DNA of 64,000 bases, from NCBI GenBank assembly GCA_023387965.1, contig JAEWHE010000045.1, forward strand, positions 1 to 64,000, read 5' to 3'. This DNA is from Bacteroidota bacterium. GTDB lineage: Bacteria; Bacteroidota; Bacteroidia; Flavobacteriales; Flavobacteriaceae. Each line of letters begins with the position of its first letter. The first letter of the stretch is position 1. Shown in pieces: positions 52,792 to 62,408 of this stretch. The notes under the pieces are model-generated. The model was not told the DNA's origin. It was given only the letters and a program-made list of their open reading frames with translations, and did no database searches. The translations under genes and the position numbers were made by a program.

Positions 52792-53286
52792 ATGAAACAA
52801 TTCTTTATTTTTCTGATCATTATCTGCGCTATTTCGTGTCAACAAAAACCAACTGTGCAATTCGATCAGGTTGATTTTTATCGAATTAAATTTAATCAAG
52901 AGGAAGAAAATAAAATTTTAGTAAAACGAGATTCGGTTTCGAAAAGTCTTTGGAATGTCATTAATGACGATGTTAGTTTGACAAATATTGCAACATTTTA
53001 CGACCTCAATACACTTGATCGAAGTGTCAATATTTTAATTGCTAAATCTTTAGAAAACGAAAAAGTAGAATTAGAGGAGGCATCTTTTTTAAATGTTTCT
53101 CTGTTATGCGACCCTTTTTATCGTGATATTTTAGTTTTTAAAAAAAATGGTGACACAACCGCAATTGCTAAAATTTGTTTTAATTGTGAGCAAAATAATT
53201 TTGTCGCTGGAAACAAAGATTATCGGAGACTAAAGCTCAATTACCAAAAAATCGAAAAATTATTAGATAGTGTGGCTAGTCATTGA
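52792..53286 (+). CDS. Hypothetical lipoprotein
   Basis: This 164-residue protein has a lipoprotein signal (MKQFFIFLIIICAISC, Cys 16). The mature part is Asn/Lys/Glu-rich, with alternating strands such as VQFDQVDFYRIKFN. A two-Cys motif, AKICFNCEQNNFVAG, is recalled from many uncharacterised Bacteroidetes lipoproteins. There is no catalytic signature. It is one of four small envelope proteins in the islet after tRNA-Val; which membrane face it occupies is unknown. Confidence 0.7.
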   Translation: MKQFFIFLIIICAISCQQKPTVQFDQVDFYRIKFNQEEENKILVKRDSVSKSLWNVINDDVSLTNIATFYDLNTLDRSVNILIAKSLENEKVELEEASFLNVSLLCDPFYRDILVFKKNGDTTAIAKICFNCEQNNFVAGNKDYRRLKLNYQKIEKLLDSVASH

Positions 53287-53390
53287 ATCGGATGTAACTG
53301 TGATTTCATGTAAAATATACCTTGGCAAAAAGTGAACAAAAACCAAAGTTCCAGCAGTTTTTCTTATATTTATCTCCAATAAAAAATCTC

Positions 53391-54044
53391 ATGAAAACAA
53401 AATTTTTGATGTTATTATTTGGTTTACTCGTGATACCATCATATGCACAGAAAAACAACGTATATCTAAATGACGACTTAGTTAAAATTTCGGAAACTGA
53501 ATACAGTACGACAAATAATTCACCCGAATATTTCAATATTCATTTTGAATTAGACACAAGTTTCGTACACGTAAAAGTTCAAAGGATTAAAAAAGGTAAG
53601 ATTTCTCAAAAACAATTTAACGCCCTTAAATCTGAATTGGCAGAAATTTCAGGAACCTCGATTCCGGATAAAAATGTAATTCTCATTAATTATTATCACG
53701 GACAAGATGCATGCAATGCCACCATTAAACAAGTTAAACCTGTCTACAAAAAATTTTTGAGAAAACTAAAAAAAGTGGAAAATGTCAGTCAGATTTTCAT
53801 GTATAAATCTCTGAAAGGAGCTGAGGAGTATTCGAAAAATTTTAATTGGATTAATGACAGATACAGCACAATAGAAAATACATTTCTTCCGCTCCATTAC
53901 CCTTGCGGAAGCTATGTGATGATTGATAACGAGGGAAATTACTTTGTACACAAAGGAGAATATAATATTTTTAGAATAATAGAATTTCTCCACGATCAAA
54001 AAAACACCTTTGACCAAACAAAAAGTGCTAGATTAATCCCCTAA
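53391..54044 (+). CDS. Secreted hypothetical protein
   Basis: This 217-residue protein starts at the ATG at 53391 with a signal peptide (MKTKFLMLLFGLLVIPSYAQ). A longer reading of 23 residues upstream would destroy it. The mature part YLNDDLVKISETEYS...FNIHFELDTSFVHVKVQRIKKGKIS, then NVILINYYHGQDACN and the late HYPCGSYVMIDNEGNYFVHKGEYN suggest a thioredoxin-like order of strands, but the CxxC pair is absent. I cannot name a family. Its stop overlaps that of the convergent murF by four bases. Confidence 0.65.
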   Translation: MKTKFLMLLFGLLVIPSYAQKNNVYLNDDLVKISETEYSTTNNSPEYFNIHFELDTSFVHVKVQRIKKGKISQKQFNALKSELAEISGTSIPDKNVILINYYHGQDACNATIKQVKPVYKKFLRKLKKVENVSQIFMYKSLKGAEEYSKNFNWINDRYSTIENTFLPLHYPCGSYVMIDNEGNYFVHKGEYNIFRIIEFLHDQKNTFDQTKSARLIP

Positions 54045-55324
54045 ACCAACTCCAAAACCCTTTCCAGCGCCATTCCTCTTGAGCCTTTAATGAGCATTGT
54101 TTTGTGCTGAATTTTAGCTTTGGCAAATGCTTCCGCAAAAGTTTCAAAGGTTTCAAAAAAATGCATGAAATCACTCTGAATTTTATTGGCATAAAAATCT
54201 TTTCCTACAAAATAAGTTTGCACCTCGATTTGATTTTTGAGCAAATCCACAATGTTTTTATGTTCGGCGAGGCTTTCGGTTCCTAACTCAAACATATCAC
54301 CTAAAACCGCAATTTTATTAGTTTTATCGAGTTGCAAAAAGTTTTTGATAGCCACTTCCATACTGCTTGGATTGGCGTTGTAGGCGTCCAAAATAATTTC
54401 GTTCGTATTTTTTTGCAACAATTGCGAACGATTATTATCGGGAACGTAAGCTTCAAGCGCTTCCTTGATTTGCTCATCCGGAATTTTAAAATACCGCCCG
54501 ATTGTAACCGAGGCATTGATATTATTAGCATTGTAAATTCCAATTAAATTGCTGTTTACGCCTTGACCGTCAAAAGTTATTCTTACAAAAGGATTGGCTT
54601 CAACCGATTTGATTTTCACCGAAGCTTCATCATCTGTCAAGCTAAAAGTAATGCGTAAATTATTTTTGGTTTTCTCAACCTGAATGGCATCGTCTAAATT
54701 CACAAAGGCAAATTTATTGTGATTCCGAAGATAATCATACATTTCGCTTTTGCCTTTAATCACACCTTCGGTTCCACCAAAACCTTCTAAATGCGCCTTC
54801 CCAAAATTGGTGATATATCCAAAATCAGGTTGGGCTAATTCACACAAAAACTGAATTTCTTTTTGATGGTTTGCCCCCATTTCAACGATCCCAATTTCGG
54901 TTTCGTTATTAAATGACAGCAAGGTTAAAGGTACTCCAATATGATTGTTCAAATTCCCAACGGTAGCTTTCACGTTGTATTTTTTTTGCAAAACCACATT
55001 AATCAACTCCTTTGTAGTGGTTTTCCCATTACTTCCGGTTAAGGCAATGATAGGCAATTTCAAATAATTACGGTGAAAGGTAGCCAATTCCTGCAAAGCT
55101 GTTAAAGAATCTTTTACCAGAATTGTTCGTTCATCCACAAAATATTCTTCGTTATCGATAACCACGTAAGAAGCGCCTTTTTCCAAAGCTTCTTTGGCAA
55201 ATGTATTGGCATCGAACCTTTCGCCTTTGATGGCAAAAAACATAACTTGAGCGGTTATTTTACGTGTATCAGTAGAAACTGCGGTGCATTCTAAAAATTT
55301 CTGGTGAATTTGATTGATTTCCAT
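54041..55324 (-). CDS. murF: UDP-MurNAc-tripeptide D-Ala-D-Ala ligase
   Basis: This 427-residue Mur ligase adds D-Ala-D-Ala to UDP-MurNAc-tripeptide, the last cytoplasmic step of peptidoglycan precursor synthesis. N-terminal domain DTRKITAQVMFFAIKGERFDAN, ATP loop IALTGSNGKTTTKELI (about 103-118), GNLNNHIGVPLTLL, and the C-terminal domain with ILDAYNANPSSMEVAI and GDMFELG are all present. It lies downstream of gldJ in the same direction, as in other Flavobacteria, but a strong hairpin between them (55352) suggests separate or attenuated transcription. Confidence 0.97.
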   Translation of the reverse strand: MEINQIHQKFLECTAVSTDTRKITAQVMFFAIKGERFDANTFAKEALEKGASYVVIDNEEYFVDERTILVKDSLTALQELATFHRNYLKLPIIALTGSNGKTTTKELINVVLQKKYNVKATVGNLNNHIGVPLTLLSFNNETEIGIVEMGANHQKEIQFLCELAQPDFGYITNFGKAHLEGFGGTEGVIKGKSEMYDYLRNHNKFAFVNLDDAIQVEKTKNNLRITFSLTDDEASVKIKSVEANPFVRITFDGQGVNSNLIGIYNANNINASVTIGRYFKIPDEQIKEALEAYVPDNNRSQLLQKNTNEIILDAYNANPSSMEVAIKNFLQLDKTNKIAVLGDMFELGTESLAEHKNIVDLLKNQIEVQTYFVGKDFYANKIQSDFMHFFETFETFAEAFAKAKIQHKTMLIKGSRGMALERVLELV

Positions 55325-55351
55325 AAAAGCGATGTAAGAGTTTACAAAAAA

Positions 55352-55385
55352 ACAAAAGCCCTTTCAAAAATGAAAGGGCTTTTGT
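55352..55385 (-). terminator. Terminator between gldJ and murF
   Basis: Near-perfect stem ACAAAAGCCCTTTCA / TGAAAGGGCTTTTGT with an AAAA loop, flanked by A-rich and T-rich runs. On the minus strand it would end the gldJ transcript, and murF would need its own promoter or read-through. Confidence 0.85.
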
Positions 55386-55401
55386 AAAAAATATTCAGAA
55401 A

Positions 55402-57072
55402 TTAATTTCTTGCTTTTTTCTTGTCAGATTTAGGACCTACTCTTGACATTGCACATCTAAATCCGATGTAGTCTGTAGCCATATCTTGCGGGAAGTATCT
55501 TCTTTGTGCAGGATCTAACCAGTAAGCTCTATCTCTCCAAGAACCACCTTTATAAACACGAACGTTATCGTCAATTAAAGTTGTTCTTTTTGAAGATTTA
55601 TCATATCTTCTTACCATGTTTCCTAAACTGTCTGTAGAAACATTGTGTTTTGGAGAATCGTACATACGTTTGTCGTCTGCTAATTTATCTCCTTCTTCAG
55701 CGCTTCCAAAATCGTAATAACGAGTAGATTGTTTATCACCATCTCTGTAATTACGGTTGTCAGACTTGTCAAAGTTTTGACGTAGGTAAGTTTCTCTTTC
55801 GTCAATTGGCACTTGCGCAATTTGTCCAGGGAAATTTCTTGCGATAATTCTACCGTTAGATAAAGTATCGTAAGCGATATTTCCTGTAGTTACGATTTCA
55901 ACTTTTCCGTCTTCACCAATTTTATTTTTCATGTAAACGTTACCTCTGTAGTAGTTGAAGTCATTTGCTTCATCGTCTACGATAGGACGGTAAACATCGG
56001 CAACCCATTCTGCAACGTTACCTGCCATATCATACAATCCAAAATCATTTGGTGGATAATATTTTACGTATTGGGTGATATCAGCTCCATCATCAGACCA
56101 GCCTGCAATTCCGCCGTAATCTCCTTTTCCTTGCTTGAAGTTAGCCAATTGGTCTCCACGCATTTTTCTTTTTCCAGAACGTGTGTAGTTACCTTTCCAA
56201 GGATATTTTTTCTGACCTCTGTAAAGGTTGTACTCACGGTTTCCGATATCGGCTGCAGCTGCATATTCCCATTCTGCTTCAGTTGGAAGTCTGTATTCTG
56301 GTAAAATAATTCCAGAAGTTCTTTGAGCGTAAACATTTTTAGCATCTTCTTTACTAGCAAGTTTACCTCTTTGTCCTTTCAAAACAATTTCTTCGTTACC
56401 TCCGTAAGTTTTTGTTGGAGCATTGATATAAGTTTCGGTGCTGAAAGTATTTTCGCCTTTAGCTTCAGTAACTTTGGCATCACGCTTTAAGTAACCTTCA
56501 CGTTCCAAAACATTTTCGTTTACACGATCTGTTCTCCATTTGCTAAACTCAACTGCTTGGATCCAGTTTACACCAACTACAGGATAATTTGCGTAAGCAG
56601 GATGACGAAGGTAGTTGTTAGTCATGGTTTCATTATAACCTAAACGATCTCTCCAAACTAATGTATCCGGCAAAGCACCTTCATAAATGTTAGCATAATT
56701 TTCATCATTTGGATCAAAAACTCTTTTAGTCCAATCCAAATATTCCATATACATTAAATTGGTAACTTCAGTTTCATCCATATAAAAGGATTGAACGTGT
56801 TGCTGATTTGGCGTATTATTCCAATCGTGCATCACATCATCCTGAACTTTACCCATTGTAAACGTTCCTCCTTCAACCAAAACAAGTCCTGGAGCAGTCT
56901 CTTGCTTTTTGAACTTAGAATTGTACTGAAAACCGCCCTTCTTGTCATTAATTTTCCAACCCGTGGCAGAGGAAGTGTTTTTTGAACTGGAACTCTTGCT
57001 ACAACTCGAGAAACCAGCAACTAATGCCAAACCAAGCACTAGCTTAAAAGTCATAATTTTGTTTACTTTCAT
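55402..57072 (-). CDS. gldJ: Gliding-motility lipoprotein GldJ
   Basis: This 556-residue lipoprotein starts at the ATG at 57072 (MKVNKIMTFKLVLGLALVAGFSSC). A longer reading by 21 residues is less likely. After a Ser/Lys-rich region comes a formylglycine-generating-enzyme-like (SUMF1) fold: GGTFTMGKVQDDVMHDWNNTPNQQHVQSFYMDETEVTN, LPTEAEWEYAAA, DMAGNVAEWVADVY and VYKGGSWRDRAYWLDPAQRRYF. In Flavobacterium johnsoniae GldJ is needed for gliding and for stability of T9SS components; no catalytic role is shown. It is divergent from porU. Confidence 0.95.
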   Translation of the reverse strand: MKVNKIMTFKLVLGLALVAGFSSCSKSSSSKNTSSATGWKINDKKGGFQYNSKFKKQETAPGLVLVEGGTFTMGKVQDDVMHDWNNTPNQQHVQSFYMDETEVTNLMYMEYLDWTKRVFDPNDENYANIYEGALPDTLVWRDRLGYNETMTNNYLRHPAYANYPVVGVNWIQAVEFSKWRTDRVNENVLEREGYLKRDAKVTEAKGENTFSTETYINAPTKTYGGNEEIVLKGQRGKLASKEDAKNVYAQRTSGIILPEYRLPTEAEWEYAAAADIGNREYNLYRGQKKYPWKGNYTRSGKRKMRGDQLANFKQGKGDYGGIAGWSDDGADITQYVKYYPPNDFGLYDMAGNVAEWVADVYRPIVDDEANDFNYYRGNVYMKNKIGEDGKVEIVTTGNIAYDTLSNGRIIARNFPGQIAQVPIDERETYLRQNFDKSDNRNYRDGDKQSTRYYDFGSAEEGDKLADDKRMYDSPKHNVSTDSLGNMVRRYDKSSKRTTLIDDNVRVYKGGSWRDRAYWLDPAQRRYFPQDMATDYIGFRCAMSRVGPKSDKKKARN

Positions 57073-57132
57073 ACTTTCAGTAGGTAATAAATTTCGTGGC
57101 GCAATATAATAATTAACCATTAAATTGCAATA

Positions 57133-57140
57133 CAAAATTA
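57133..57140 (-). promoter_or_regulatory. Promoter -7 box of gldJ
   Basis: TAATTTTG on the minus strand, about 60 bases before the ATG at 57072. The TTG element is not obvious. Confidence 0.5.
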
Positions 57141-57205
57141 TAATTTAATTAAAAACTAATTTTTTGTTAACAGGATAAACTCATAACGCAAATTTATTGG
57201 CTTTA

Positions 57206-57239
57206 TTGTACTTAATATTAAGTTAAAAATTTATTTTTG
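57206..57239 (+). promoter_or_regulatory. Promoter of porU
   Basis: TTG (57206-57208) and TATTTTTG (57232-57239) are 23 bases apart, slightly long but within the range for this phylum. The ATG at 57281 follows. Confidence 0.55.
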
Positions 57240-57280
57240 AATTTCGTAATAAATACATGCGCTTTGCGTTATTCATTTTG

Positions 57281-60200
57281 ATGAAAAATTTTCTCTCTTT
57301 ACTTTTTCTAATTTTATTTCAGCATTCATTTTCGCAATCGCTGACCAATGTTCAGTTGAAATGGGTGGACAATCAAGGACTTTCCTCCGAAGCATTTAAG
57401 CTAAATGTTCCCGTTTTTAATTCAAATAATTATAATTTCGATTACGAAAAAAATGCCATTTGGTACATTTCTAAATTTAATACCGATGGTTTTGTTGATG
57501 AAAATTCGCTACAAATTACCAATGTCAGTTATCAAGATGTAAATATTTCGACTTTGGGCGATTTAAATTTGAAAAATATTCCTGAAAATATTTCCGCCAA
57601 GATTGAAAATGTCATCAATAGCGAAATTCCAAAAGCAGTTCTAAAACTCGCACCTATAATTAAAGTAGGAAATAGCTACAAACGCGTGGTTTCTTTTTCT
57701 TATTCTTTTTCGCTTACGCAAAATAAAAGCGTGCAACAAACCACTTTTGCTGCCAATGCCGTTTACAATTCGGTACTATCTTCAGGCGAATGGTTTCGTT
57801 TTTATGTAGAAAAATCAGGGGTTTACAAAATTTCCAGAAGTTTTTTGCAAAGTTTAGGCATGAACTTAAATAACGTAAATCCGCAAAATATTAAAATTTA
57901 TGGCAATGGCGGACGAATGTTGCCACTCTTAAACGCAACACCTTACCCCGAAGATTTAGCCGAAAATGCCATTTTTGTTTCGGGAGAAAATGACGGTTCA
58001 TTTGATAGTAGCGATTACATTTTATTTTATGCCGAAGGAACTGACCTATACAACGGCGAAAGCCTCACGCACAAAAATTTATATGCAGATCGTTCTTATT
58101 ACTACGTAACAACCGTTGGCGGAAACGGAAAACGCATTCAAAATATGCCGGAAATTGCTGGAAATGCAACAACTGTTTTCAATAATTTTGACGATTACAA
58201 ATACCACGAAATCGACCGGATTAACATTGCAAGATTAGGAAGAAGATGGTTTGGGGAAGCCTTTAACATTGAAAACCAGCAAGATTTTGAATTTAATTTC
58301 CCGACAATTGACCAATCGGTTCCGGCATCCATTACAATTAAAGCGGCTGGTTCGGGATTTATTTCGACCAACATGACGGCAAGTGCAAACGGCCAATCGA
58401 TTGGAACTTTAAATTTTGGACCGTCAAGCGATTCTAATTTGGCAAATGAATCAACTTTGATTAACAACAACATCAACGCTTCAGAAAATATTACAGTTTC
58501 GCTTAATTATAATAACAATGGCGTTCCAAGCGCAAACGGTTATTTAGATTTTATTGCCATTTCTGCCAAAAGTTTGCTTCGCGGACACAACAAGCAATTT
58601 CCATTTACTTACAACAACGCTGCATTTTCCACCGGAATTGCCGAATATCAATTTTCTAACGCAAGCGAAATTTCTCAAATTTGGGACATTACCGATATTT
58701 ATAATGTTACCAAAACCGAAAATGCCGGCAATAACCAATTTTCTTTCAAAGCTAATTTGGGTGAAACCCGAAAATACATTGCCATTGACCCGAAAGATTA
58801 TTATTCGCCTTCAAAAGAATCGCAATCTCGAGTGGCCAATCAAAATTTAAAAGGTACCATTTTTAAAAATGCACAAAACGCTTTTCAGGATGTAGATTAT
58901 TTAATCATCACGCATCCTAACTTGGTTTCGCAAGCCGAAAGATTAGCTGATTTTCACCGTGGACATTCGAATTTACGTGTAAAAGTGGTTTCGACAGATG
59001 TCATTTACCAAGAATTTTCTTCTGGAAAACAAGACATTGGCGCGATTAGAAATTTTGCCAAATATGTGTACCAAAATGCTTCAAATCCGGCTAATCGTTT
59101 AAAGTACATCAATCTTTTTGGCGATGCTTCATTTGATTATAAAAACAGAATTCCGAACAATACGAACATTGTACCGATTTTCGAAACATATTCGAGTTTT
59201 TCTCTTGGAGGTTCGTTCATGACCGATGATTTTTATGCAATGTATGATCCGCAAGAAGGTCAAATGAACAACAGTTCACACACGATGGAAGTTGCCGTGG
59301 GAAGAATGTTAGTAAGTAATTCGCTTCAAGCTCAACAAATGGTGAACAAAGTGATTGAATACCACAGCGAAGAATCTTATGGAAAATGGCGTAATAATTT
59401 TGTTTTAATTTCCGATGATGTTGATGAAGCTTGGGAAGCTTCCTTGCAACGTGACCTTGATTTATTAGGCGATCAAGTTGCTGCTGAGAAACCTTTCATC
59501 AACATTAAAAAAATTCATACAGACGCTTACGTGCAAACTTCTTCTTCAGGAGGACAACGTTATCCAAAAGCCAAAGAAGATATTATTTCGGCATTTGAAC
59601 AAGGTGCTTTGGTGTTCAACTATTTTGGTCATGGTGGTGAAGATGGTTTGGCCAAAGAAAGAATTTTTGAAAGAAGCACGGCGACAACTTTAAACAATCG
59701 CCACAAATACCCGCTTTTTGTAACCATCACTTGCGAATTCACAAGATTTGACAATCCGTACAAGCAAACCGGAGGCGAAGAAACGTATTGGAATCCCGCT
59801 GGTGGCGCAATTTCTTTGGTGACAACCACGAGGCAAATTGACGTAAACACCGGAAAAAATATCAACATTGCGTTTCGAGATGAGCTCTTTGGTTTTGGCA
59901 ATAATGCTTATGTGCCTATCGCCGAAGCGCTTCGACGTGCCAAAAATAATTACAGTAATCAGGTGTTGATGGTTTCCTACATTGGCGATCCGGCAATAAA
60001 ATTAGCGATTCCAAAACCAACCATTGTATTGACAAAAATTAATGACGAACCGATTGCCTCTTCTACAATTGTTTTGAATGCATTGAGCCGAATCAAACTT
60101 TCCGGAGAAGTTCGCGACGAGAACGGAACTAATTTACTTAATAGTTACAACGGCGAACTTTCGGTTAATATTTTTGATAAAAATGTAGCCAAAACAACTT

Positions 60201-61117
60201 TAGGAAATGATGGCGTTACCAACTCCGATGGTTTAATCACGATGGATTTTACGCTTTTAGGCGAAACAATTTTTAGAGGAAATGCTTCGGTTGCCAACGG
60301 ATTGTTCGATATTTCTTTCGTGGTTCCAAGAGATATCACGATTCCTGTTGGAAATGGTCGCGTTAGTTTTTATGCCAAAAAAAATAATCCGCTTGAAGAT
60401 CAAACCGGTTACAACACTGAAATTAGAATTGGTGGAATCAACGCAAACGCCACAGCTGATAACATCGGTCCAACGGTAAGATTGTACATGAATGACGAAA
60501 CTTTTGTTTCGGGCGGAATTACGAACGAATCTCCTTTTTTCTTGGCATTTTTGGAAGACGAAAACGGAATTAACACCGCAAGTGGAATTGGCCACGACAT
60601 CATTGCTATTTTAGATGGCGACGAAAATAATCCGTACGTTTTAAACGATTATTACGAAACAGAACTCGATGATTATACAAAAGGTAAAGTTAGATTCCCG
60701 TTCAGAAATCTTGCTCCAGGATTGCATACCATCACCTTTAAAGCTTGGGATGTTTACAACAATCCGGTTATTGCGGAAATACAATTTATTGTGGTTGGCG
60801 ATGATACGGTTACACTAAAAAACGTTTTAAATTATCCAAATCCATTTGTGAGTTACACACAATTTTGGTTTACCCATAATCGACCGTATGAACCGTTAGA
60901 TGTTCAAGTTCAGATATTTACCATTACCGGAAAAGTTGTAAAAACCATCAACCAAGTTGTCAACACCGAAGGATTTCTGTCGAGAGAAATTACTTGGGAT
61001 GGCTTGGATGATTTTGGTGATAAAATAGGAAAAGGCGTTTACGTTTACAAACTAACCGTAAAATCAAACCTCTCGAATAAAAAGACAGAAAAATTCGAGA
61101 AACTTGTAATCCTTTAA
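57281..61117 (+). CDS. porU: T9SS sortase PorU
   Basis: This 1278-residue outer-membrane-associated peptidase removes the C-terminal sorting signals of T9SS cargo and attaches them to the surface. The signal peptide is MKNFLSLLFLILFQHSFSQ. The gingipain-like (C25) domain lies at about 540-900, with catalytic His in FNYFGHGGEDG (about 784) and Cys in FVTITCEFTRFDNP (about 818). The end carries its own Ig-like and sorting-type domain (VLNYPNPFVSYTQFWFTHNRP...GKGVYVYKLTVKS). In F. johnsoniae porU lies beside porV and gldJ, as here. The upstream ATG at 57257 is less likely. Confidence 0.95.
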   Translation: MKNFLSLLFLILFQHSFSQSLTNVQLKWVDNQGLSSEAFKLNVPVFNSNNYNFDYEKNAIWYISKFNTDGFVDENSLQITNVSYQDVNISTLGDLNLKNIPENISAKIENVINSEIPKAVLKLAPIIKVGNSYKRVVSFSYSFSLTQNKSVQQTTFAANAVYNSVLSSGEWFRFYVEKSGVYKISRSFLQSLGMNLNNVNPQNIKIYGNGGRMLPLLNATPYPEDLAENAIFVSGENDGSFDSSDYILFYAEGTDLYNGESLTHKNLYADRSYYYVTTVGGNGKRIQNMPEIAGNATTVFNNFDDYKYHEIDRINIARLGRRWFGEAFNIENQQDFEFNFPTIDQSVPASITIKAAGSGFISTNMTASANGQSIGTLNFGPSSDSNLANESTLINNNINASENITVSLNYNNNGVPSANGYLDFIAISAKSLLRGHNKQFPFTYNNAAFSTGIAEYQFSNASEISQIWDITDIYNVTKTENAGNNQFSFKANLGETRKYIAIDPKDYYSPSKESQSRVANQNLKGTIFKNAQNAFQDVDYLIITHPNLVSQAERLADFHRGHSNLRVKVVSTDVIYQEFSSGKQDIGAIRNFAKYVYQNASNPANRLKYINLFGDASFDYKNRIPNNTNIVPIFETYSSFSLGGSFMTDDFYAMYDPQEGQMNNSSHTMEVAVGRMLVSNSLQAQQMVNKVIEYHSEESYGKWRNNFVLISDDVDEAWEASLQRDLDLLGDQVAAEKPFINIKKIHTDAYVQTSSSGGQRYPKAKEDIISAFEQGALVFNYFGHGGEDGLAKERIFERSTATTLNNRHKYPLFVTITCEFTRFDNPYKQTGGEETYWNPAGGAISLVTTTRQIDVNTGKNINIAFRDELFGFGNNAYVPIAEALRRAKNNYSNQVLMVSYIGDPAIKLAIPKPTIVLTKINDEPIASSTIVLNALSRIKLSGEVRDENGTNLLNSYNGELSVNIFDKNVAKTTLGNDGVTNSDGLITMDFTLLGETIFRGNASVANGLFDISFVVPRDITIPVGNGRVSFYAKKNNPLEDQTGYNTEIRIGGINANATADNIGPTVRLYMNDETFVSGGITNESPFFLAFLEDENGINTASGIGHDIIAILDGDENNPYVLNDYYETELDDYTKGKVRFPFRNLAPGLHTITFKAWDVYNNPVIAEIQFIVVGDDTVTLKNVLNYPNPFVSYTQFWFTHNRPYEPLDVQVQIFTITGKVVKTINQVVNTEGFLSREITWDGLDDFGDKIGKGVYVYKLTVKSNLSNKKTEKFEKLVIL

Positions 61118-61133
61118 TAAAATATTATATTTG
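61104..61133 (+). promoter_or_regulatory. Promoter of porV
   Basis: TTG (61104-61106, inside the end of porU), 19-base gap, TATATTTG (61126-61133), 22 bases before the ATG. A consensus fit, so porV can be expressed separately from porU. Confidence 0.65.
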
Positions 61134-61155
61134 TTGAATTAATTAACACTCAAGA

Positions 61156-62337
61156 ATGAAAAAAACCGCACTATTAATCCTCGCAATCCTCGCAATTAGC
61201 GCTGTTCAAGCACAAATTGACAACAGCAGAGTAATCACCACAGGAGTTCCTTTTTTATTGATTTCGGGAGATGCAAGATCTGCAGGTATGGGAGATATTG
61301 GAGTTTCTTCGGCTCCAGATGCTTATTCTCAGCAACACAATCCCGCAAAATATGCTTTCTCTTTAGACAAACAAGGATTTTCGTTGAGTTATACTCCGTA
61401 CTTACCCGATTTAGTAAATGATATTTCGTTAAGCCAATTAACTTATTTTAATAGAATTAGCGAACGTAGTGCTTTTGCCGGAAGTTTGCGTTATTTTAGT
61501 TTAGGGGTAATTGAATTTAGAAACGACCCTGAAGAAACTGCTTTAGAAGTAAACCCGAGTGAATTTGCCGTTGACCTTTCTTATTCATTGAGAATTGACG
61601 AAAGATTTGCAATGTCGGTTGCCGGACGTTACATCCGCTCTAATTTAAGATTGGCACAATTAAATAACGATGCTTCTGCGGCAAGTTCATTTGCTGTTGA
61701 CATTTCAGGTTATTACCAATCTGAAGAAATTGCGTATGACGATTTTAACGGAAGATGGAGAGCTGGTTTCAACTTTCAAAATTTAGGTCCAAAAATTAAT
61801 TACGATTTAGACGATTCGGATGAAGGATCTAACTTCTTGCCTTCGAATTTAAAATTAGGTGCAGGTTTTGATTTCATTTTTGACGAATACAACAAGGTTT
61901 CGGTTTTGGCTGAAGTAAATAAATTGTTGGTTCCAACACCTCCAGCGTTAACTGACGTAAATGGTGATGGCGAAATTGACAGTGATGACCAAGCACAATT
62001 AAACCGTGACTACCGTTCTATTGGTTGGACCGAAGGAATTTTTAAATCTTTTGGAGACGCTCCAGATGGATTTAGCGAAGAATTAAAAGAATTTACTTGG
62101 GCTTTAGGAGCCGAATATTGGTACCAAGATTCATTTGCCGTTAGAGCAGGATATTTTAATGAAAGTGAAGAAAAAGGAGCCAGAAAATTTTTCTCTCTTG
62201 GAGCCGGATTCAAATATAATATTGTAAAACTCGATGTTTCTTATTTATTCTCTGCTTCAAAAGTGAGAAATCCATTGGAAAACACATTGCGTTTCTCATT
62301 AAGCTTTGCTTTTGGAGACCAATACGACGAATATTAA
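61156..62337 (+). CDS. porV: T9SS outer-membrane protein PorV (LptO)
   Basis: This 393-residue beta-barrel of the FadL-like type delivers cargo from the translocon to the PorU sortase. It has a signal peptide (MKKTALLILAILAISAVQAQ). Then comes the typical ITTGVPFLLISGDARSAGMGDIGVSSAPDAYSQQHNPAKYAF start of PorV, a periplasmic insert with a calcium-like DVNGDGEIDSDDQAQL loop, and the end LRFSLSFAFGDQYDEY. It is essential for the export of many cargo proteins in F. johnsoniae. It follows porU after 38 bases and has its own promoter. Confidence 0.95.
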   Translation: MKKTALLILAILAISAVQAQIDNSRVITTGVPFLLISGDARSAGMGDIGVSSAPDAYSQQHNPAKYAFSLDKQGFSLSYTPYLPDLVNDISLSQLTYFNRISERSAFAGSLRYFSLGVIEFRNDPEETALEVNPSEFAVDLSYSLRIDERFAMSVAGRYIRSNLRLAQLNNDASAASSFAVDISGYYQSEEIAYDDFNGRWRAGFNFQNLGPKINYDLDDSDEGSNFLPSNLKLGAGFDFIFDEYNKVSVLAEVNKLLVPTPPALTDVNGDGEIDSDDQAQLNRDYRSIGWTEGIFKSFGDAPDGFSEELKEFTWALGAEYWYQDSFAVRAGYFNESEEKGARKFFSLGAGFKYNIVKLDVSYLFSASKVRNPLENTLRFSLSFAFGDQYDEY

Positions 62338-62352
62338 AATTTCTATAAAAAC

Positions 62353-62396
62353 AAAAAAATCCAAATTGCTTTCAGTAGTAATTTGGATTTTTTTTC
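62353..62396 (+). terminator. Terminator after porV
   Basis: Perfect stem AAATCCAAATT / AATTTGGATTT with a 12-base loop and A/T runs. cdd starts 13 bases later, so it may be transcribed by read-through or from a promoter hidden here. Confidence 0.8.
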
Positions 62397-62408
62397 CGCT
62401 ATACTTTT

